NCBI RefSeq assembly: GCF_963877135.1
Contig: NZ_CAWNSW010000143.1
Span: 68,188 to 132,187, forward strand
Direction: 5' to 3'
DNA: 64,000 nucleotides
DNA from: Stenomitos frigidus_A
Lineage (GTDB): Bacteria > Cyanobacteriota > Cyanobacteriia > Leptolyngbyales > Leptolyngbyaceae
Shown here: positions 8,454-17,000 of the stretch, piece after piece
Position numbering within the stretch: the stretch's first letter is position 1
Layout: every line of letters begins with the position of its first letter
The notes under the pieces: model-generated
Told to the model about the DNA's origin: nothing
Databases searched by the model: none
The model's input: only the letters and a program-made list of their open reading frames with translations
Program-made: the position numbers and the translations under genes

Positions 8454-9754
8454 ATGACTCGTTTTCTAGTTGGAACCATCCCGATTATTGGACATGTCAG
8501 TCCAGCTTTGCCAATCATACGTGAATTGGTTAAACGGGGACACGATGTGGTTTGGTACACCGGACAGGTATATCAAACCACCGTTGAGCAAACAGGAGCG
8601 CAATTTGAACCGATTCGCAGCTGGCTCGATTATTCAGATCTGAAGAACGTTCCTGCCGCCTTGATGGATCAACGTGAAGCGGCTAAGGGCATAGAACAAT
8701 TGAAATTTGATCTGAAGAACTTTTTCATCGATCCGGCTGTGGGACAAGTCAAGGATCTTTCAGACATTCTGGATCGGTTTCCAGCAGATATTTTGATCGC
8801 CGACTCCATGTTTCTGGGAGTCTCCTGGCTGGCAGAACAAAAACGGCTTCCCTGGGCAGAGTTTGGCACTTCTGCCTTAGCCCTCAGCAGCCGAAACACG
8901 GCTCCTTTTGGGTCAGGGTTACAACCTAGCAATACGGTGTTCAGGCGATTGCGGAATCACGGTTTGAGGTATTTTTTCAACAAACGGTGCTGCGCCAGTT
9001 AAGAGCTTACACCAACGATGTGCGATCGCAGGTGGGATTGCCTCCTAGCCCCGTCTATTTCTTCGATCGGTTGTCTCCTTTTCTCTATCTGTCCCCCAGC
9101 ATTCCAGCGTTTGAATATCCTCGTAGTGAATTGCCCTCGCAAGTTCACTTCATCGGGCCCTTACTGTCTCGTCCAACGGCAGCATTCAAGCCTCCCACCT
9201 GGTGGGATGAACTGAAGGGCAATCGACCCGTTATTCATGTCACTCAAGGCACGATCGCTACGAATTTAGACGATTTGCTGGTGCCCACTCTACGCGCATT
9301 AGAAACGGAGGATGTCCTGATTGTTGCAACGACTGGTGGAACAACGACTGATGCGCTCAAGCTCAGGTCTTCGAGCACTAACGTCAGAATTGAGCCCTTT
9401 ATTCCCCATGCTCACTTACTGCCGCATGTGGATGTAATGGTGACGAATGGTGGCTACAACGGGGTGCAAATGGCGCTAGCGAATGGCGTTCCTCTCGTGG
9501 TGGCAGGGCAAACCGAAGAAAAACCAGAGGTTGCTGCACGGGTGGAATGGGCGCAAGTGGGCATTAATTTGAGAACCCAAACTCCCACTCCCGCGCAGAT
9601 TCAAAAAGCGGTTAAAACACTGCTGATGGATTCTAGCTATCGTACTCGCATCAAACAATTTCAAACTCAAATGCAACAGTATGATACGCCTGCGATCGCG
9701 GCTACGTTGCTGGAGCAATTAGCTAATACAAAACGACCTGTACTGAAGACATGA
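8454..9754 (+). pseudogene. MGT/UGT-type glycosyltransferase with one frameshift
   Basis: Two open frames together make one full-length GT1 enzyme of about 430 aa. The first (8454-9002) has the N-terminal GT-B half: LVGTIPIIGHVSPALPIIRELVKRGHDV and the DILIADSMFLG strand. The second (from about 8987 to 9754) has the linker LYLSPSIPAFEYPRSELP and the nucleotide-sugar half with HVTQGTIATN, FIPHAHLLPHVDVMVTNGGYNG and the GVPLVVAGQTEEK donor loop. The frames are offset by one base, and the change fits a one-base loss in the T6 run at 8972-8977. Either a pseudogene, a sequencing error, or slippage. The end overlaps the SulP start by 4 nt (ATGA). Confidence 0.8.
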
Positions 9755-11112
9755 TGATGAATCGCTACAAGCATCTACTCGCACAATGGAGGCCGTTGCC
9801 CCATCCAAATCGGCTATTATGGAGTTTGGCGATCGGGCTCACGACGGGATCATTGGGAGTTGTTTTTGCCCTTTCCTATGCCGCCCTCATTTTCTCCGGC
9901 AATCTCACTGGACAATTGTCAACGGGGTTTGGACTGGTGTTGTTTAGCGTTGCCACTACACGCATGATTGTGGCGCTGACCAGTTCCTATCCTGGCATGG
10001 TTGCTGACCTCAGCACCGTTCCTACCGCCATCCTTGCCTGGAGTGTTGGTATGGTCGTTCGCGAACTCCCAGTTGGCACTTCACCGGGTGAAGTGCTGGT
10101 TACTGTTTTAGCCACTATTGCCCTCACATCAGTTTTGACGGGCAGCGTTTTGTTGCTATTGGGTCTTTTTCAGTTGGGTGAGTGGGTGCGGCTGATGCCT
10201 CGCTCTGTGGTGGGTGGGTTTGTCGCCAGCACTGGATGGCTACTGGTGAAAGGCGCGATCAAACTGATGACCAATCAAACGCTGGATTGGGCACACTTAC
10301 CAATGCTCATCCAACCGCAGGTGTTCCTTCACTGGTTGCCGGGATTGCTGCTGGCGCTCTATCTGCTTTGGCTTTCCAGGTATCCTTTGCATCCCTTAGC
10401 GATGATTACTAGCCTTGTGGCGGCGATCGCAGTGTTTTACGGCTTGTTATCACTAAGCGGTATCTCACCGAACCAAGCCATTGTTCACGGTTGGACGTTG
10501 CCTATCGCCAATGATCAGGGTGTTCAGACGCTCTGGCAGAGTTTGAGTCATCTACATTTGGGGTTGATTCATTGGCCCGCGATCGCCAAGCAGTGGATGT
10601 GTATCGCTACCGCTATTGTGACTGCAGCGATCTCACTGTTGATGAATGTCAGTGGGTTGGAATTGGTGACTAAACGACCGATCGATTTGAACCAGGAATT
10701 GAAAGTGGCTGGTGCTACCAATCTCTTGCTGGGTCTATCGGGCGGCATTCTCAGCTTCCAATCTCTGAGTAAATCCGTGTTATCCCACAAGCTCGGCAAT
10801 CGCGATCGCTTTCCCACACTGGCTGACTCCGGCCTATGCATCATTTTGCCACTGCTGGGTTCCTCGTTCCTGTGTTATTTTCCCAAACCCGTGTTAGGTG
10901 GCTTGCTTCTCTTTCTGGGGCTATCGTTGCTGTTGGAATGGGTGTATGCAGCCTGGTTTAAGCTTTCCAGGGTTGACTATGGGATTGTTCAACTGATCTG
11001 GATGACCAGCAGCACCATTGGTTTTTTGCAGGGGCTGACACTTGGTTGGCTGCTGGCAGGCGGTCTGCTGCTATTTAACTCCAAACGTCTCTTGCGGCAG
11101 CTTGGCAAATGA
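9751..11112 (+). CDS. SulP-family anion transporter-like membrane protein, no STAS domain
   Basis: 453 aa, strongly hydrophobic with about 10-12 predicted membrane helices. The N-terminal GLTTGSLGVVFALSYAALIFSG resembles the SulP transport core, as do GGFVASTGWLLVKGAIKL and the late LVTKRPIDLNQELKVAGATNLLLGLSGGILSFQSLSKSVL, the conserved DxNxEL.A.G..N segment. The protein ends after the last helix, so the cytoplasmic STAS domain is absent. Transported ion unknown (sulfate, bicarbonate or other). Coupled by a 4-nt overlap to the glycosyltransferase. Confidence 0.75.
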   Translation: MMMNRYKHLLAQWRPLPHPNRLLWSLAIGLTTGSLGVVFALSYAALIFSGNLTGQLSTGFGLVLFSVATTRMIVALTSSYPGMVADLSTVPTAILAWSVGMVVRELPVGTSPGEVLVTVLATIALTSVLTGSVLLLLGLFQLGEWVRLMPRSVVGGFVASTGWLLVKGAIKLMTNQTLDWAHLPMLIQPQVFLHWLPGLLLALYLLWLSRYPLHPLAMITSLVAAIAVFYGLLSLSGISPNQAIVHGWTLPIANDQGVQTLWQSLSHLHLGLIHWPAIAKQWMCIATAIVTAAISLLMNVSGLELVTKRPIDLNQELKVAGATNLLLGLSGGILSFQSLSKSVLSHKLGNRDRFPTLADSGLCIILPLLGSSFLCYFPKPVLGGLLLFLGLSLLLEWVYAAWFKLSRVDYGIVQLIWMTSSTIGFLQGLTLGWLLAGGLLLFNSKRLLRQLGK

Positions 11113-11114
11113 AT

Positions 11115-14100
11115 CTAATGCTCAAGCGCTCCTAATGCCCTTAGAGTTGCCTTTTGAGTGTCCGTCAAACCTTTGATCTCTGTAATGTCCATGCCTTCAT
11201 AGGGACGATCGGCTTTTAAGGTATTAAGGCATTGACCCGTTGCTAGATCCCAGAGCTTGATGGTTTCATCCTGGCTGCTGCTGGTGAGATAGCCATCTGA
11301 CGTGAACGCAACCGCCGTGACAACGTTGGTATGTCCCCGCAAGATCTGCAAACAATTGCCTGTCTTAACGTCCCACAGCCTCACGGTTTGGTCAGTACTG
11401 GCGCTGGCTAACCACTGCCCATCGGGGCTGAACACGATCGACCAGATGCGGCTAGAATGCCCTTGCAGCGTTTGTATACACGTCCCAGTCTCCACATTCC
11501 ATAGCTTAATTGTGTGATCGCCGCTGCCGCTAGCAAGGGTTTGACCATCGGGACTAAAGGCAACCGTCCAAACCCAGTTGGTATGTCCTTCTAAGGTTTG
11601 CAGGCATGCGCCCGTCATCCCATCCCACAGCTTCACCGTTTGGTCATAGCCGCCACTGGCAAGCAGCAGTGCCGTTCTGACAGACGGCACAGGACTAAAG
11701 GCAACTGAGCAAACCCAACTGGTGTGTCCTTGCAGCGTTTGGTGGCACCGTCGTGTGGCGACCTGCCATAGCTTCACCGTCTGGTCATCACTGCTGCTGG
11801 CAAGCCATTCACCATCGGGACTGAACGCCACCGACCAGATCCGGCTGAGGTGCTCTCGCAACGTTGCCAGACATTGCCCTTGTCCATTACACAGCTTGAT
11901 GGTGCAGTCAGCACTGCCGCTGGCGATCAGGCCCTCTACAGTGCCCTTTGCCGGGATCGCTGAGGGAGTTGGACTAACCGCGTTCTCTTGAGGGTTTGCG
12001 AAGCAAATCGTACAAACAGCATTGGTATGTCCTCGGAGCGTTTGTTCACACTCCCCAGTGCTAAGGTTCCAGAGACGGACGCAATGATCATCGTGGCTGC
12101 TGACGAGTCTGCTGTCCGTAGCGGTGAGGTTGGAGAGTGCGGCGATCGACCAAACGCGATTCGTACAGCCTGTTAGCGTGCGACAACAGCGACCACTTTC
12201 GCTATCCCAAAGCTTAATGGTGTGGTCACCGCTACCACTGGCAACCAGCGATGTGTTGGGATGAGCGGCCACTGAACGCACCCAACTGGTATGCCCCGAC
12301 AAGATCTGGCGACAGGTTCCTGTTTGCCAATCCCAGAAACGTACGGTGCGATCCTCACTGCCGCTGATGACCGTTCGCCCATCGGCACTGAAGGCGATCG
12401 AGCGCACCCAGCTTTCATGTCCTTCCATAATTTTCAGACAGTCCCCTGTCTGCACATCCCATAGCCTGATGCTTTGGTCACTACTGCCACTGGCAAGCCA
12501 CCGACCATTGGGGCTGAAGGCGATCGACCACACGCGATCGTGATGTCCGTTCAATGTGCGTTCACACTTCCCGGTCTTTAAGTTCCAGAGCTTAATCGTA
12601 TGGTCATCGCCAGCACTGGCCAGTAGCGATCGATCCTGCTTGTCAGGGTTCCTAGAAAGGGGACTAAACGCAACAGAGCGCACCCAATTTTGATGGCCTT
12701 TCAGGGTCGTTAAACAGTGACCTGTTTGCACATTCCACAGTTTCACCGTCCAGTCTTCACTACTGCTAGCTAGCAATCGCCCATCGGGACTAAAGGCAAC
12801 GCACCAGATCGGGCTGGGATGTCCTTCCAGCGTTTTGAGGCAGGCACCCGTTTCCACATCCCACAGCTTCACAGTGTGGTCTTCACTGCCACTTGCCAGT
12901 CGTTTACCGTCTGGACTAAACGCGATCGACCAGACCCAACCGCTATGCCCTTTGCCAATCAACACCGTTTCGCCATCCGCGACTCGCCATAGCCGCACGG
13001 CACTGTTCAAGTCGCCACTTGCTAGACAGTCTCCTGATGGGCTAAAGGCGATCGCAAGTGGTATGGCAAGGGTTTCAGTAAACACTGATTCAGAAAACTG
13101 CGAGCCCGTAAAATCGGTTTGATGCAAGTCCACACCTTGGAGACAGGCTTGCCAGATCGCCAAGTGCGAAAAATCGTAACCGTTCAAACTGATGCCTAAT
13201 TCATGCAGCAGATTGATGAGATTGCCACCCATATACCCGATCGCCAGCGAATGGCGGCGTAGGCTAGAAAGCACTCCCTGCAAATGGCATTCCAGGTTGT
13301 TGATTGATTGAAAATAATTTTCCAACCGTATCGCCAGAGGAGCCAGCAACACTCGGATTTGACTCTCCCGCAAATAATCCTCGGTGCGAGCTTGAATCAA
13401 TGCATGGGTGCAGAGGAGTGGGAGGGTGGGAGGGTGAGAGCGCAGGAGCGTCTCGTGATGTTCGATTTCCCAGGTTGTGATTTCTGCAAACACGCGATCG
13501 AGCAACTGTTCGGTCACATATTCCATCACAACTGGTTGGAGCGTAAAGCGCCCGTCTCGTCGCTCGATCAACGATCGCTGCCAGAGTGAGATCAAGGCTT
13601 CTAGCAGTGCCGTCTGCGAGGGCGAGGGCATTAAAGCGGAGCGTAATTGATTTAACGAAACCCACTCTCGACCAATGGCAAGCCAGTAGATGATGTGCCG
13701 TTCTAGCTCGGACAGGCGTTGAAGCTGCTCATCCAGCAGAGTGCGAATGTCACCAAAGGCGATCGCCCCCTGTTGGAGGAAAGGCGTCAATTGTCCCTCA
13801 AATAAATCTCGCACCACGGACGAAACAATCTTGATGGCAAGGGGGTTCCCAGCATACTGGTTCGCCAAGATGCTCCAGTCTTGATGGGAACGAGCAAGAC
13901 ACCCATTCGTCTGACAGATGGCTTGAATCGCGGTCGCCTCCAGCCCAGTGAGCCGCAGGGTGCGAATCGGTAGGGTTTCGCCCTCCAGCATGGCTAGCAG
14001 ATTCGGTTGCTCCCGGCTGGTTAACAGCACGTGGCTAGCATGATGTTCTACGCCGATCCGCCGCAACAATTCACCGTAAGCTTCATACCCTTCCCGATAC

Positions 14101-14984
14101 TGCCCAGCTTGACTGTGAGCCTGACTGTTGGCCGGTAACCCAACACCCTGACTATTGGCCGGTAACCCAGCACTATGACTGCTCAAAACCGCATCAAAAT
14201 TATCCCAGATCAGCAAGCAGCGGCAAGCCCGTAGACCTGCCATCACGCTGGTGATCTGGGACTCCAGGCTCATGGGTAACGGTGTTGTGTGCTGGCCTGG
14301 AAGCAGTTGCATGACGTGTGCTAGAACATCTGCGATCGCGGGCGCATTACGGAGCGACTGCCAAATCAGCACATCAAACTCATCTTGCAGCAGGTGTGCC
14401 AGCTTGGTGACCAGGGTGGTTTTGCCCATACCGCCCATACCTAAGACCGTGACTAGGCGGCAACCATCCTGCAAAAGCCACTGCTTTAGGAGCGTTAACT
14501 CCGACGTGCGGCCATGAAACACCGAAACATCGATCGCTTCTCCCCAGTGTTGCCGCAAAGGGCTACTGGTTAGTGCTAGCTGTGGTTCATCCAGCCGCAT
14601 ACCGTGATCAGTTTTAACGTCGCTAAGAGCCACGCTCGATCGTGCTGGCTCTCTTGATTCAGGCTGAAAAATTAACGTACTCGACTCATGCCCATCCGCT
14701 TTCTGAAGTAGCTGTCGGTGCAGCACCGTTTGCACATTTTTCTTGTTGACCTGCTCTCCAACCGCCTGGCTAATTTGCTGCCACAGTTTAGAGCCTACAT
14801 CGCGAGTATGACCTGTATCGTAGCCAATTTGCTCAGCAATTTCTGGGTAGGTCCATCCAGACCAGGCATAACGAAAAACCTGTGCCTGAACATCTCTGAG
14901 TTTTTGCCCTTCCAGTAAGCGATCCACTAGAACTAGGGCTTGCTCAACGTCCATTGTGAAGACTCTACTCTCATCACTAATCAT
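11115..14984 (-). CDS. HTH-NB-ARC-WD40 STAND protein with 14 WD repeats
   Basis: 1289 aa. Residues 1-100 are the helix-turn-helix-like N-terminal domain seen in cyanobacterial STAND proteins (ALVLVDRLLEG, YPEIAEQIGYDTGHTRDVGSKLW). An NB-ARC ATPase follows, with Walker A VLGMGGMGKTTL and Walker B CLLIWDNFD. The C-terminal half holds 14 WD40 repeats, each ending xLWxx (VRLWRV to IKLWDL), enough for two seven-bladed propellers. The linker near 14110-14185 has a short tandem duplication (GLPANSQ twice). Start ATG 14984 has GGGAGG at good spacing. By family, a ligand-sensing ATPase switch; ligand and output unknown. It is divergent from the TetR gene. Confidence 0.92.
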   Translation of the reverse strand: MISDESRVFTMDVEQALVLVDRLLEGQKLRDVQAQVFRYAWSGWTYPEIAEQIGYDTGHTRDVGSKLWQQISQAVGEQVNKKNVQTVLHRQLLQKADGHESSTLIFQPESREPARSSVALSDVKTDHGMRLDEPQLALTSSPLRQHWGEAIDVSVFHGRTSELTLLKQWLLQDGCRLVTVLGMGGMGKTTLVTKLAHLLQDEFDVLIWQSLRNAPAIADVLAHVMQLLPGQHTTPLPMSLESQITSVMAGLRACRCLLIWDNFDAVLSSHSAGLPANSQGVGLPANSQAHSQAGQYREGYEAYGELLRRIGVEHHASHVLLTSREQPNLLAMLEGETLPIRTLRLTGLEATAIQAICQTNGCLARSHQDWSILANQYAGNPLAIKIVSSVVRDLFEGQLTPFLQQGAIAFGDIRTLLDEQLQRLSELERHIIYWLAIGREWVSLNQLRSALMPSPSQTALLEALISLWQRSLIERRDGRFTLQPVVMEYVTEQLLDRVFAEITTWEIEHHETLLRSHPPTLPLLCTHALIQARTEDYLRESQIRVLLAPLAIRLENYFQSINNLECHLQGVLSSLRRHSLAIGYMGGNLINLLHELGISLNGYDFSHLAIWQACLQGVDLHQTDFTGSQFSESVFTETLAIPLAIAFSPSGDCLASGDLNSAVRLWRVADGETVLIGKGHSGWVWSIAFSPDGKRLASGSEDHTVKLWDVETGACLKTLEGHPSPIWCVAFSPDGRLLASSSEDWTVKLWNVQTGHCLTTLKGHQNWVRSVAFSPLSRNPDKQDRSLLASAGDDHTIKLWNLKTGKCERTLNGHHDRVWSIAFSPNGRWLASGSSDQSIRLWDVQTGDCLKIMEGHESWVRSIAFSADGRTVISGSEDRTVRFWDWQTGTCRQILSGHTSWVRSVAAHPNTSLVASGSGDHTIKLWDSESGRCCRTLTGCTNRVWSIAALSNLTATDSRLVSSHDDHCVRLWNLSTGECEQTLRGHTNAVCTICFANPQENAVSPTPSAIPAKGTVEGLIASGSADCTIKLCNGQGQCLATLREHLSRIWSVAFSPDGEWLASSSDDQTVKLWQVATRRCHQTLQGHTSWVCSVAFSPVPSVRTALLLASGGYDQTVKLWDGMTGACLQTLEGHTNWVWTVAFSPDGQTLASGSGDHTIKLWNVETGTCIQTLQGHSSRIWSIVFSPDGQWLASASTDQTVRLWDVKTGNCLQILRGHTNVVTAVAFTSDGYLTSSSQDETIKLWDLATGQCLNTLKADRPYEGMDITEIKGLTDTQKATLRALGALEH

Positions 14985-15275
14985 TATTCGCCTCCCACAT
15001 TGGGGAACACGACAATATGCTTCTCAATGATGTCGCTCATCCTACTTACATCTGAATAAAGAAAACTGCACCCGATCGGGTGAGAATTTTGAGGCATAAG
15101 GTGAATTGATCCTTCAACATCTGTCCACAAACTTCAACATCTATCTACTAAAGAAACTACAAAGAAAACGGCTTTGCTGAAACGTCTCAAGCGGCGGCAA
15201 CAGGTTTCACTCGTCCGGAAGCCTGCAGGGGCATTTTGGTTAAGATATGATGTCTGTTCAGAGTGATGGAGCACT

Positions 15276-15938
15276 GTGGGTCGTTCAAGCAAAGCAACAC
15301 CATCAACGCGATCGCCCAAAAAGCCTCGCCAGGCGCGTGATCCAGAAGCGACGAAAGCACAGATTCTCAATGCAGCAGAGGAAGAGTTTGCGCGGCATGG
15401 GTTAAGCGGGGCACGTATGGAAGCGATCGCCGCTGGCACAGGCGTCACCAAAGCCATGATCTACTACTACTTTGAGAACAAAGAGCAGTTGTATCAGGCT
15501 GTCTTGCAGCGCCCGGCCAATGAGCTACTGGATGCGATTAAACAGTTACCCCTGGATGACTTGTCTCCAGAAAAAGCGCTGGAAATGCTAGTGAGAGGCG
15601 CGATCGCCCATGAAGCGGCCCATCCCTATCAGCAGATGATTCTCTTTCAAGAAGCGAGTCAGAACCGTGGCAAATATTTTGAGAAGGCAGGTTGGCAGGC
15701 TCCTTTTGCCTACCTCCTCAAAATTCTGGAACGTGGCATGGCAGACGGCACTTTCCGTCCCGTTGATCCCTGGCTGACGGCGATTAACATTGCAGGGGTG
15801 TGCAATTTTTACTTCACAACCTATGACAACGTAAAACATCTTGCCCCAGATTGGGATTTTCGCAATCCAGCAATGGTTGAGCGCCATACACAAGAGGCAA
15901 TTGCGTTTATCCTGGCAGGCGTCAAACGGCAGACGTGA
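15276..15938 (+). CDS. TetR/AcrR family transcriptional regulator
   Basis: 220 aa starting at GTG 15276, with a basic leader (SKATPSTRSPKKPRQARDPE). The TetR DNA-binding domain is at 25-75: ILNAAEEEFARHGLSGARMEAIAAGTGVTKAMIYYYFENKEQLYQAV, with the recognition helix VTKAMIYYYF. The C-terminal ligand domain resembles TetR_C_33-type regulators. The target operon is not evident: the upstream neighbour is a divergent STAND gene and the downstream esterase is convergent. Autorepression from the 290-bp divergent gap is likely by family custom. Confidence 0.92.
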   Translation: MGRSSKATPSTRSPKKPRQARDPEATKAQILNAAEEEFARHGLSGARMEAIAAGTGVTKAMIYYYFENKEQLYQAVLQRPANELLDAIKQLPLDDLSPEKALEMLVRGAIAHEAAHPYQQMILFQEASQNRGKYFEKAGWQAPFAYLLKILERGMADGTFRPVDPWLTAINIAGVCNFYFTTYDNVKHLAPDWDFRNPAMVERHTQEAIAFILAGVKRQT

Positions 15939-15970
15939 GGATCATTGACACGCGATCGCGCCCTCTCCAA

Positions 15971-15998
15971 AGCTAACCTTCTAGAGCTAACCTTCTAG
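15971..15998. repeat. 14-bp tandem duplication across the esterase stop codon
   Basis: AGCTAACCTTCTAG occurs twice, end to end. The esterase stop codon (15987-15989) lies in the second copy. Looks like replication slippage; no function suggested. Confidence 0.8.
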
Positions 15999-16745
15999 CA
16001 GCCAGCGCCAGATTTCAGGCAACCGTCGCTGCCACGAGGTTTCGTAGTGCGATTCGCCGTTTGCTAACAGAAAATGGACTTCGTGATCGCTATAGCCCAA
16101 CCGTTTCAGCTGATTGTAGAAGTTTTGCGTAATGGGCACGTAGTCGAGCCATACGCCATAAAACGAATACTGCTCCTGACTGCCGACATACAGATAGATT
16201 TTTGACCAAATGTCACTGCGGTGATCCCAAAGTTTGAACATCTGGTCGCCGCCCCACATCAAGGCTGGGGACAGACCACCAATGCGACCCACTGTCTTGG
16301 CGTACTTTTTGCCGATGTAGAGCGATATGAGCCCACCCATGCTGGAACCCATCACGCCGGTCCATTGCGCCTGAGGCAGGGTGCGATAGGTCTTGTCAAT
16401 ATAGGGCTTGAGCTGATTGACTACAAACTGAGCGCACAAATCACCGCGACCACCCAGCCAGGGGGAGTATTCGATCATGCGATCGCGCGTGCTGTCGATC
16501 GCGACAATGATCCAGGGACGAGTGCTACCGTCCTTAACGAGTGCCTCCATAGTGGTGTTGGCGCACCAGGTATCGAACATAGCTGACTCAGGATGAGAAA
16601 AGACATTCTGCCCATCGAACATGTACAGCACTGGAAAGGATTGTTCAGGATGCTGGGTGTAAGCATCCGGCGTAAAGATGCGGATCGTCCGCGTCATGTT
16701 TTCAACGTCAGAGCGGAAGTCTCGAATGATTTTGATGATGCCCAT
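15987..16745 (-). CDS. putative esterase (alpha/beta hydrolase, Fes/IroE-like)
   Basis: About 252 aa from ATG 16745; an upstream in-frame ATG at 16853 would add 36 residues with no domain character. Core features are FPVLYMFDGQNVF, PWIIVAIDS, the nucleophile elbow VMGSSMGGLISLY (Ser in GSSMG) and a C-terminal GESHYETSWQRRLPEI with the candidate catalytic His. This is the putative-esterase family of enterochelin esterase and S-formylglutathione hydrolase relatives. Substrate unknown. No Sec signal. Confidence 0.8.
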   Translation of the reverse strand: MGIIKIIRDFRSDVENMTRTIRIFTPDAYTQHPEQSFPVLYMFDGQNVFSHPESAMFDTWCANTTMEALVKDGSTRPWIIVAIDSTRDRMIEYSPWLGGRGDLCAQFVVNQLKPYIDKTYRTLPQAQWTGVMGSSMGGLISLYIGKKYAKTVGRIGGLSPALMWGGDQMFKLWDHRSDIWSKIYLYVGSQEQYSFYGVWLDYVPITQNFYNQLKRLGYSDHEVHFLLANGESHYETSWQRRLPEIWRWLLEG

Positions 16746-17000
16746 AATGCGTATAGGGGGGATAAACGACGTGTGATCGTGTTCAAGCAAGCGAGCTGTA
16801 TCAAACCGTTGTTGAATACAACGCCAGCGATCGGCATTCCCTACGCGCTTCACCCGGAGGTGTCATCCGTAAGCTTTTTAGATCCTAAGCTCGATCGTTC
16901 ATATACTCTGTTTAGGCTCGCACTTTAGGCTCGCATTGCTGGCAGGATAGAAAGGGGGCATGTGAAGCAGTTGTCTCCTAACGCAGAGTAAAAGAGAGTT

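Noticed and set aside
11302..12543. Plus-strand frames opposite the WD40 repeats
   Set aside because: They mirror the repeated WD codons of the real minus-strand gene.
15100..15150. TetR operator
   Set aside because: A direct repeat of CTTCAACATCT is present upstream of the regulator, but TetR sites are palindromes and none is clear.
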